Shown here piece by piece: positions 27,701 to 39,700 of a stretch of 64,000 nucleotides of DNA. The DNA is taken from positions 16,086,239 to 16,150,238 of the forward strand of contig OY747715.1 in the NCBI GenBank assembly GCA_963556495.2. The letters run 5' to 3'. The translations under genes and the position numbers were made by a program. The stretch is from Valencia hispanica (taxonomy: Eukaryota; Chordata; Actinopteri; Cyprinodontiformes; Valenciidae). Each line of letters opens with the position of its first letter. The first letter of the stretch is position 1. The notes beneath the pieces are model-generated. The model did no database searches. It saw only the letters and a list, made by a program, of their open reading frames with translations, and was not told the origin of the DNA.

Positions 27701-30700
27701 GCCACCTTTTGCACTGGGCACGGCAGACACGGTAAAATCCATGCCACAGCTGCCACTCATCCATCTCATACCTCAGCCTGCAGGGGTGTACATGCTAAAT
27801 CTGCGTTTTTGAGCTCCCTTTCCTTTACACCATGTAACACAATTACATCACGAGTCATCATCACTTGCCTACAACTCCATCAGATTGTCTGAGTCAGTAT
27901 TAATTTCTTCTCTCAAGCCTCAAGGCAGTTATTCACAGCAGAAACTGCAGAGTGACTTCCAGTCATGGGGTTAGATTCACTGACCAGCTGAGTGAAAGAA
28001 AACCTTGTGATATATTCATATTTGCAAATGCAAGCAGATAACTCGTGAATAAAGTTTTTATTTGAAAGGTTGCTGACAGGATACCCCAACTTCCTCAGTC
28101 CATATGTGGGGGGGTAAAACATGAACCACTTTAAATCATTTAGCTTGTCTTACCAATAAGAGCCATTGCTCCTGTTAACACAAAATGCAGCATTTACAAA
28201 TTACTATGGATATTTGTGACCCTTCAGCAAACCCAAGAAGAACCCTCCGACCTGGATGATTTACTATGAGCTATAAAAGATGAGTGGTGATCGGTGTAAG
28301 TGATGATCGTCGCTCATCTGTCTTTTACAGCGGACACGGAGCTGGACCTAAATATAGTTCATTAACTGGAAGTGGGACTGTCTCTAAACACAACTGCTGA
28401 AAAAACATTGAGTGAAAAGGAAAGGTCATAAAGTAACAATCGTTTTCACCAGACCAACACACACGGTTTTACACTTACAGTGGCTTGCAAAAGTATTCGG
28501 CCCCCTTGAACTTTTCCACATTTTGTCACATTACAGCCACAAGCATGAATCAATTTTATTGGAATTCCACGGGAAAGACCAATACAAAGTGGTGTACACG
28601 TGAGAAGTGGAACGAAAATCATACATGATTCCAAACATTTTTTACAAACAAATAACTAACAACTTTGTGCAGTGCACCACTAATAGTTGTCCTATGGACA
28701 GATTCCCCTACCTGAGCTGTAGATCTCTGCAGCTCATCCAGAGTCACCATGGGCCTCTTGGCTGCATTTCTGATCAGCGCTCTCCTTCTTCGGCCTGTGA
28801 GTTTAGGTGGACGGCCTTGTCTTGGTAGGTTTACAGTTGTGCCAAACTCCTTCCATTTCTGAATGATCGCTTGAACAGTGCTCCGTGGGATGTTCAAGGC
28901 TTGGGAAATCTTTTTGTAGACTAAGCCTGCTTTAAATTTCTCAATAACTTTATCCCTGACCTGTCTGGTGTGTTCTTTGGACTTCATGGTGTTGTTGCTC
29001 CCAACATTCTCTTCGACAACCTCTGAGGCTGTCACAGGGCAGCTGTATTTGTACTGACATTAGATTACACACAGGTGCGCTCTATTTAGTCATTAGCACT
29101 CATCAGACAATGTCTATGGGGGGCTGAATAATTACACACACCCCACTTTTCAGTTATTTGTAAAAAAAATTTGGAATCATGTATGATTTTCGTTCCACTT
29201 CTCAAGTGTACATCACTTTGTATTGGTCTTTCACGCTTTCATGTTTGTGGCTGTAATGTGACAAAATGTGGAAAAGTTCAAGGGGGCCAATTACTTTTGC
29301 AAGCCACTGTACAAGCAGCATCTCCGCTTTTGGTCAGAGACCTTTAAAAGGTGAGGGAAGACCTGTTGATGCAGGTCTGTTTGCACATGGGAGTCGGTCT
29401 ATGTGAATCATTCCCATACATGTGAAATCTGTTTACCAAACAATGGTGTCCAGTAGGTGCCAAAAGGAGATGAAGAGAAGTCTTTTTGTGTGTGTTTTTT
29501 TCAATGTAGGCATGGGTATATTTATAAATAAAAAAATATGACAACAAAAAGCCGCTTGACAGCATTTACATAAAAATTTAAAAAATATACAACAATTTAA
29601 TTGCTTCGTTTAAAAACCAAAAAGCAAGAAATATTCCTATTCCTGCATTAACTATGTAGGCCATATTCGCTGGATTTTCAAATAAAGTAACTGTCTGTTG
29701 AGAAGCATTTTATAATTTGGCTTTCCTCACCATTTTTCTACCCATACAAAATACTGATTACAATTGTAAACAAAAAGGTATAACATTATCCGTTTGCTCC
29801 AATCAATCAAAACCAAAAATGCATTTAAGCAATGAAAAAAGACGCGCTGTCAGACGACACAGTTAGCCAAGCCACAGGGAACGGCTATTTGCCACAAACT
29901 AAGAATCTTTAGAGCATTGCTCTAAAAACATTAAGATGCTACCCATCGCTTAAACAGGCTTGAGATCCTCACCCAGCTGGTGGCGACCTCTTGGTGCTAC
30001 TGATGGTTTCTTGTCAAGTAGTTAGTTAGTTGCACGTTAATGTTTGGCCACTTTGCAAAAAGCAAAGCCATCTTCAGTTTTCTCTTTTCGGCTCATACCC
30101 GAGGGAAGGCCCGACCTCTTCTCCAGTCTGAGAGCTTACTGTGTGATGTAAACACTGTATATGGGGCAGGGTCAATGTAGACCTTAGTGTAAGATTACTT
30201 GGGTCGTTGTTTAGGCCTGCAATATGCATGCTTGCAGCTGGGCTGCTGCTGCTACTGAATGAGTCATTTATGAATCTGGCCTTTGTACAGGTTGTATGCA
30301 CCGACACTTCCAGGAAACGGCTTCTTTTAAAGAACAAAAAGACTGACTATAAAATTTTTAGCTGAACTTTATTTGGTTTAAAAATAAAAACAGAGGCAGA
30401 GGTGTATAATAATCTACAAATTCTAATAAATAAAACAAAACTGACTTTTTTAACATGGTTAGAATAATGTGTTTACCTAAACAGAACCAACAGATGGAAA
30501 CTGAAGAGTGCTGGTTTTTAGAAAAAAATGCATCATGAGGTAGGATTAGCTTTTTTTTGGCAAATGCTACCTCTTATTTTTCTTTGAGCTCTGACCTTTT
30601 CTAATCAAAGACTATGACACAACAAAGAAAAATGTCATAAAAAGGAAGGTTCCTTGATAGCAATTGAGGGTTTTTAATCCTACAGAAAATTGCTTATAAG

Positions 30701-33700
30701 ATTCCCTTTTTTTGCATCAAAAGGTCCCCAACTTTAACCTGCTTTTTTTTTTAAACAAAACAAAATTCATCAATGTACTGCATGTGTTCGATGTGTTTAT
30801 AGCAAGGATCTTTAGTGTTTGATCTGATGATCACTGATAAAAACCAATCAAAGGTAAATCGACAAATTCTAGTCTCTGGCTGATTGATTTAGTTCCTCAG
30901 TCTGTTCTTTCACACCAAGCAAAACAGGTGGTCATTTGAAAAACAAAATCCAAAATAAAAGCTCATCATGCTTGCCTATTTTCATTGATACACATGACTA
31001 ATAGTCATTGACTATGTTCTATTCTAAATGCATACAAGAACTGGATTACTGGAGTATTAAGCTACTTTATAAAAAGGGGGCTCATAATAGGAAGCGCGAC
31101 CAACTATTTATAAAGATTAACTTAGGCAGTTCAAACTTCCCAATAAAAATGAAACTTTTATTCTGATCAAGGCACACACCTCTGAAAGAAAGTCGGAAAA
31201 AGAGCAGGAGGAGGAAGCATCCATCAGGGACCGTGTGACAGTCACAGGCCTGACAGAGCAGAGAGGGGAGTCATTCATAAAAGTAGCACATGACTTTATG
31301 ACTGCTACATTCTTGTGTGCGTCTAACCTCAATTGTTTAAACCGGTTCTCACTCGAGGAGACAGGTAGATAAAAAAGGTATAGACTTCCTGGAGATAATT
31401 CTTGATTAAAACAGCCCCACAAACTAAGATAAACAATAAAATTCAAAGCTGAAAACAAAGCAGCACTGTGCCTCATTGAAACTATTCATGGTCTTAATAA
31501 AAAGAAAAACGTATCAAGCGAGACTTCTACAATCTTCAAAGTACAGGTAGAGCTCCACCCAAACATGTATATGCTACATTCAAAAAGGCAAGCTTTCCTA
31601 CAGTCCTTGTAACTCACATGAGAGCGTGATGTTTGTTCATCACGCATCTCCTAACCATAAAAACATCCCCCGTTCAACGCCGACCATTTGGGTGGCTGAA
31701 GCTGCAAACGTGGGTAAAAAGAAAAAAAAAAGAATCTTTGTGTGCAAACCTTGTTCTGAAACCCTAACATAGAGAACCATCTCCTCTGGGATGCACGCAA
31801 GCCAGGTTAAACATCACCCACTCCTACCTGAGCATCATCGCGAGTCTGCCCGTCTTTCCCCAGCCCTCTCCCACTCTTTCTTTCCCTCGTCTCTCCTCTC
31901 TGCTTCTCCTCTGCCAGCCAAAGCGGGGTCTAAGAATAGCGGTGGACTAAATTCACACAACAACATGAGACTATCAGGTGATCACAGCAACACTGTGTGT
32001 GTGCCGGACAGTACAGAGGCAGCAACAGCAGCGAGCCTGGACTGCTGACAACCAGAAAGCACTGTGATAAGACTGACAGAGGGGATTTGTTTGTGTATTG
32101 TTTCCTAATCTGACTCTTTTTGTTCCTCACTCGCTTGCGTTTCCTCTTCTCCTCCTTTCTGTCTTCATCCAATAAATGTAAAAGTGCAATAACTGCCTTT
32201 TGAACAAATATTAAGACAGAGAAATAAAGACCTTTAAGCAATCCTGAGAAAACACATGCCCCATGTTAATTTATTACTAAAAAAATTATTTGCAAATGCT
32301 TACTTTAAAAAAGCCGTAGTATCCCCATATTTTACTTTTGACCTATCTGTAATGTATAATTTATGATAAGCCCTTTTGCCATCGACCATCTTATTCTTAA
32401 GCTCAAGCTTTCAGGTATACATCCAAGCTGCAGTCGGCATCTTCCATTTTGTATGCAAACAAAAAGTTTATTTAAAACGTTCTTTCAAATTCCACGTCTG
32501 CAGAAATAAAAGATTTGAATAATAAATATCTACAACAGCTAATGTGCATGCACTAAAGCTTCTTTATTCTGTTGTGTAATGTGCAGAAAAGGCCCAAGTT
32601 TGTTTATCTAAATCACAAGTCAACATCAAGTGATGTACATGCCCCTAAATTCAGGCACATACGAGAATTGTAACTTAACCATCGCGGTATACTTTAGGAA
32701 AAATATAGAAAAATCAAGAGTGGAATTTTAGGTATATAAACAGGATCAATAAGAGTAGCAGTAGTGTTACAACCTAAACAATACCCTCCCTTTGTTATAA
32801 CAAAACAGTCTAGTTTCCTAGACTGTTTTGAGTCTGACATCAGCCTACACTGACCTCAAAGAGCCCCAGCTCTCTCTCTCGATTGCCACTGGAACATCTG
32901 TGCATGTGTGTGTGCGTATGTGTGTGATGCACACAGAGAGACCGTTACATAAACATCCCCACCGTCCAAGCTGTGTGACGTTCTTCCGGCTGTGCTCTGC
33001 AGAGGACACTGTTGGGTCCAGCAGTGTTGTCGTCTTAACATTTCTGTAAGATTTCTGAAGTGAACATTAGACCCCTCTTAAAACAGGACGGAACAGAATT
33101 GATGGGATTACTACAGAATCTAACAACAAACCATCAAACACTCTAGTTTAAAAAAAAAATCCTCTAAACATTTAAGGTAATTAAAAATTTGATGTATTGA
33201 ACCGATATTTAATGTAAACTGAAATGCTTTCTAGGGGTAGTTAGAACACTTGCCGCAGCATACAATTTCCGCCGGTCCGTCCCCTAAAAATGTGGTGAAA
33301 ATGGACTTAAAAATAATCAATTTTTCAAAGCTTTTGAATCGCCATCGATTCAACCCCCCCCCAGGTAACAGTCTCACAGCCTAATTCCAACCATCTTGTT
33401 CTGACTCCACACCAACGTTGGATTTAGTTACCAATTGGGCCCCTTTGCTTTGGAAAAATGCCAGATGCATCATGTGCTTAATCTTCATGGAGGAGGAGAA
33501 GCAACACTTTAAGGACAATCCAGTCTATGACACTTGCATTCTTGTATATAATGGCATACTGCCATATCAACCCTTCAATTGAAACATTGTTGGCTTAAAA
33601 GCAACCCAAAATATTGCGTTTCAGTTATTTATTTTTAGGCAAAAGTTGTAAATACTGACATATCCAATTTCTCATGCATGATTTTTTTTTATATCTCATA

Positions 33701-36700
33701 TAGAAGTTTTGCATGGGTTTAGCTATTTCATCACCAAAACAGTTGCTGGAGTAACTGAAAAATAAACGTTTAGCTTGAGATTAAGGCTTCATACATACTT
33801 TAAAAACTGCCACAGGGACTTCCTCATCTTTATTCTGCAAGGAGAGAGTAATGAGTACCAGCATGTTGAGTAAAGTTAAGGACTTCTGCCTTCCAGCCGT
33901 CATACGATGCCAAGCAGCTGATGCTTTAAAAAAAGTTACTACAGTCAGTTATTTTGTGCTCCATTTGCCAACTGATTTATACAGTTTTGCACAATAGTTG
34001 CCATCATCTGGAACATGGGTGCTTTTGATTTTAAAATGGATCCATGTCCAAAGTTTGTAAACAAAACTGCAATACAAATGGTAAGGATAAACTAGAGACA
34101 ACATTTTATTGTATATTTTTTAATAATAAACATAGCAGCTAAAATATGATTCACAATCATGACTTAAATTCAGCTTTAAAGTACTGTGTACTCAATGACT
34201 AGCTAAAGGCTTACTACAACTTCTGAATCAGCACCGTATGACAGAGAGGGAGTGATTGTGGGGGATGTAGACGATGAGTGCCTGTCGGTGTCTCCCACAA
34301 AAATCACATGGACAAGATGTCAACCCAAGAGGTGAAAGTCAACTTAACATTAGGAAAATAACAAAATAAAATAATCAAGACTCTTGTAGCAAAAAGAAAG
34401 CTATCTTAAGATTGTTTTAAGATAGAAACTACAATGCACTGAATTTCCTGGAAAAAAACAAAAACAAAACCAAGTGCTCCTCTTTCACTCATTGGGTAAG
34501 CAGGTCAATTAGACAATGCATCAGAGTCTTTCATTTGACTTTCAGCCTCCGAACAGACAAGATACCTCACATCTGTGAGCCTTTTGGGACACATCACTAT
34601 GTGTGCTCTTCTTTTCTTAAAAAAGTTTTTTTTTTTTTTAAACAAGACATGGAAACTGAATAAAAGAAATAAAAACAACAACAACTTGAAATTCCTGACT
34701 GAAATTCTTGCTTTATGATAGAAAAAAACTGAATGTATACCCCCCCCCACAAAGTGTCTCTCTTCTTCCCTTACCATAAAATACCAGCATCCTGTCTAAA
34801 AAAGAGAAAATACAAAGTTTGCTAATTTGAAAACTTCTCACATCACAAAGCCTAAAAATAAACCCAGCACAAACTGAGACAATCTCCATTCTCTGCAATG
34901 CACATAGCAACAACAACACATTGTTTTTACAACAACGAGTTAATTTAGATTTGTTCAGATTATAAACCTGTAATTGTGTGTAGCCCTGTGTGATTGGTGG
35001 CGTTTGATTTTCGTAAAAGTATATCTTTATCGTGTCCCCTGCAGTTCTTAGAAGCTTGAGTATGGCCACTCAAAATAGTGTTGATAGGAACTCGATGACA
35101 GCCGCCGTCTTTATAGAACCTTGGCAGGCCTGCAGCATTCACATTAAAAGACATGCCTGCAACATTAAGCCACAACGTGCATGTGAATGCATCATCCTAA
35201 TGGGCTGTAAATCTGCACCTCAACAACAAAACCTTTAGAAAACTACTGAAGGCATAATTTTAAGTTGAATTAAAGACTTTTATTTAGTGAAATAAATTAA
35301 GTTGAACATGTTTTGGCTCAAAAAGCATAAACCCTTATACCACAGTAAAATGAAATCAAAATAAACTGAGTTTTTATTTAGATAAGGCAAATGTTCACTT
35401 GTCACCACTCCATTGTCAGTGCATGGTTTCCCACTACAATTTCAGAACATACAAAATAAAAAAATTTAAATAACTCCATGCAGGCAGCATTTTAAGGACA
35501 AAAAGACAACATCTTGTTAACATGTCACCGGAATATCAGGAATGCAGTAAATGTAGAAGGTAATTTTTTCCTGTTGGTATTAGGGTTTGACAGACTACAC
35601 TGAAAACGTTGGGATCAATCGGTAATAACAGAATGCCAACCGAGCAGACAACAGATTGTAGCCAATCGGTTTCTTGCCTCGACCTATTAATTAAAAAGCA
35701 CATTCCTAAGCAGGTCCAAATGAATCTTATCCTACTCAGCTTTGTACCAGTGACTGAACATGCAGCCATGTGATCATTCCACAAACATGACAGCCAGAGA
35801 TTGATGAAAGCTCACATGACACGCAGCGTTGTGAAACCACGCCGTGGAGGAAGGATACCACGCCAATCAGCAACCTGAGACACTACTTCTCCTGAACTAT
35901 CAAAAACGAAAAGATCTCTATAAATAAGTCATGCCCAGCTGAAAGTTGCTACGTAGCATGCATGTCACCCAGTTCTAAATATGTGGGAAAACTTGGGTCA
36001 CCATACAGGATTAATATAGATATCCTGCATTAATTTAAAAACAAACAGTTGATTCTACAATGTTCACTTATTAAGAAAACCCTTACAAAATTCAACAGGT
36101 GCTGTAAGAGTAATTTAATTTATACACTAAAATTATATAACATATATAAGACACAAAATATAACACCAAAAACCAAATGTATAGGTGGGTGTATTTCACC
36201 CAAGTGAAGGGGGAAGGTTTCCCACAGTCCACCAAAAAAATAAAAAATAAAAATAAACCGAGGAGAGTACAGGCAGAGAGGAGGAGAGAGCTGCTGGCTG
36301 GTAAGACCTGTGACTGACTCAAGGATAAACCAGAGGCTCTTGCTGTAATGTACAGTATGCCGTCCCTGGTCAGGTGCTGCAGCCAGGGAAAGAGGAGAGG
36401 CTCTTCAGGCTTTCCTACAGGGGGGTCGTCCAACCTGCTGCCCGTTGTGGTATTCTGGAAGCCACAGTGATGTGGTGTGACGGGGCTTTTAATGGGGGAG
36501 ACATTAGGCAAAGGCCAATGGGTTTGCAAAACAAAAAGATAATGGAAAACAGAAATGGATTAAGATGTTTAATCAGAGGGGATTTTTTATGGCAGAAATT
36601 AAAAATTAAATATCTATATTTATTTACAATCCACCCATCAGACAATCTATGGAGATTTAGGAAATCTCTTAATAGAAATCTCGCCATCTCAGCAGTTAAC

Positions 36701-39700
36701 TTTTGTGCGCCGACTCATTTGACCAACCCTACCCAACCTTGCTTTTTAAAACAATTGTGACATCATAAACCATCAACCCTAATAAAACTCTTATTCAGAA
36801 TCAGAAAGGGTTTTATTGCCAAATGTTGGGTAGGTTTACAACATTAGGAAATTGCTGCGGTACTTTGTCCAAACATACAAGAACAAACAGACAAACACTT
36901 AAATAAAAGTATAATATGCTAAACAGATTGTTAAATACATGAGTGCAGGTAACGATCGGTGCAATTATTACACCATCCGTTGCATTCTTCTATTCGTACT
37001 CCAACAAGTCTTCTGATTCACCAGTTTTCTTTTAATTAAAATCCTTCGTCACTTTAAGAAGGACCCCTTTTTTTGTCAAACTATTAAAGTGTCCTCTCCA
37101 ACCGTCTCGCCTCACAGATTTCCCCCCTCCAGAGCTGCTTCATGCTTGATGAATGAAGAGCCTATGCCAGAGGTATGGAGAGCACAGCTGACCACTGAGT
37201 TAACAGAAACGCCTGCTGACTGTCTGTTTGTTCTAGGACTGATGCCAGGCACCCAACCCCCCTTTAGCCCACACACACACAGCATTTATATTGCCGGTGC
37301 GGACCATGGCACCTTTTACGGCCACGGAACGTGCTCTGGCACAGACGCAGGCCAGAGTGCAAGCAGCATCCCACAGAGGTGAGCTTTGTGGTCTACTGGT
37401 AATTATATCCATCAGCGGTATCTTTCCCTGAGCAGGTATTTACAACTAAAAAGAGCACTTTCGCCTTAGTGGCATGCCTGACCCTGAACAAGAATGTGCA
37501 CAAGAACATACCAATGTGCATAGAGCAAGCAAATCAACTCGGGGAGTATCAAGTATCGTGCTAACCAGCTCCATGATGCATCGCTGGAGCAGTTCTGTAT
37601 AACCTGAAGTACTTCCACAGCTTATTAGTCCTTAGTAACACTACACTCTAATCTCCATGTGCGGTCTGCACCTTTGATCTTTACCCAAAAAAAAAAATGT
37701 ATCATCAATAAAATTTTTGTCAACCCTAAATCTGCACCTACTGCATTAGGGTACAGAACATCACAGCAAACATGTCAGTATTGTCTTATAGCTGTTAAGA
37801 AATGTCTCGGCATTGATATGAACGAATTTCTGTCAGATGCACAACATCCAAAAACTGAAATTTAACCATCTATAATACAGATTTCAAATCTTAAAGAGGC
37901 TATATGCAACTTTTTCTCCAAAATAAACGTAACAATAGCCTTTTTATTTGTCCATTTATGACTCAAACGTCTCCTGATGAGCATACTGACACCTTGTCAG
38001 CTCACAGTGGCTGCACCTATAAGAATGTATCCAATTTTTTCTATTTTCTGTCGGGTTGGATTTTCCCGTGCTGTCTGCGGATGTGACGTCAACACACTAC
38101 ACTCAGAAGAGACCCAGGACAACTCTGAAACCAACAGTAACTCCACATAAGACTAAAAAAGTTAAACCCCTGACAAGTGCCCGAAAAAGATCAAAGATTG
38201 AGAGTGACCGGCATAGGAGCTCGCGGTGCGAGAGCGAGCAGAAAGGAAGAGCAGTTCCGTTTTTGGCCATATAGGGTCAGTCGCGAGTTTAAATTTCAGA
38301 AAATTGCATATAGCCCCTTTAAAGCCAAGTTGGTATATTTAATATCATGAAGTCAATGGCTTCAACGATAAAGATTTTTCTCCTCCTTACTGCTGTGAAA
38401 AATTATAGAGAGAATTAACAGCATCCACCGTTGCTTAGCAATTTTTTTTTAAAACATGAAACAGAAAAGTGTTTGAGACAAGATTTTGTGAAAAAAACAA
38501 AAAACCCTTCGTTAATATTTTCCTAAATATTAGAAATAGACCAGTCATGCACGACTGTGATTTCCGGCACACAAAACCTTAAAAGTCGTGCTTCTGCATC
38601 TCAACCAGAATTTAATTAAGAGATTCACTACACCACTCCATTTATAGAAGATCATCCAGGTCCTGAAGCAGCGAATCAGCCACAGACCATCACAGTACAG
38701 TCCGTGTTTGTTTCTCTCTCCTTTTGCAGGTAGGGAGAGATTGTTCTCTCCCCCCATTGGATGCATTTTCCCCCCCACTCCCTTTCTGGTTGATGAAATA
38801 TTACGGCTTATAATACAACGGCTTAGTTTCTCGTTTGAATTTCATTTGATTTGGGTTATGTGATGCTTTTACTTAGATCTTTTAGCATACATCATTTTCT
38901 CAGACAGATTCAATTTAAACAGCAATCAGCACTGGCTGTGGCCAAAATCATCTAAAAGAAACATTTTAATAAGTCAATTTATGATTTATTAAGAGGACAA
39001 TTACTTTTACACGTAGTTGCGGTTGGTTTGCATAACCTTTTCAACCCTTAGTATCTGAAACATTTACCTGCGACAAAAAAAGGTAAAAACAATAGAAATG
39101 AATAAAAGCAAACACCTTACCCACGGCACTTTTTAAATCAGATACAAAGTAGCTTGTATTGACAGAACCGAGATTAAAACCAGGTGTAGACATTTGACTG
39201 AGTATCAGAAAATAAACAATATCAATAAGTCTCGGAGTGATTATCAGAACATCTTTGACGCTGTCAAAATAATGTAAACGCTATGGACACAGATGAAAGA
39301 TCTGAAACGGATCTAAAGTGGCCAACTGAAGCAATAACATGCTCTTCACCGCTACACCACAGCACACAGTGTCCTCCTCCGCTGACTGAACGCACTGACA
39401 GGGAGAACAAAAATCAAGAGATTATACTTGTATTTTGCTCCATAAAAACTACAAATAAACAGAGGTTCAAACGTAAATGCACGATTTTTCATGGACTATG
39501 GACGCCTAAAAGCTGTAACCAAAAACAAAGGAACGGGGAGGGACGGAGGGGGGATAACTCATTAAGGAAACACGATGAGAAACAAAGAGTAGGACGCTGC
39601 TTTTGGAACTCCTAACACGACAAGCTGCTAAGACTAAACTTAAAATGAGTTGTATTTAATGGTAACTTCTGGTTAACAACAGACGGACAGGAATGGTTCA

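Noticed and set aside
33230..33365. Possible decayed hAT end with TTTTGAATCGCC and CGATTCAACC
   Set aside because: Only one end and no target duplication; too short to support.
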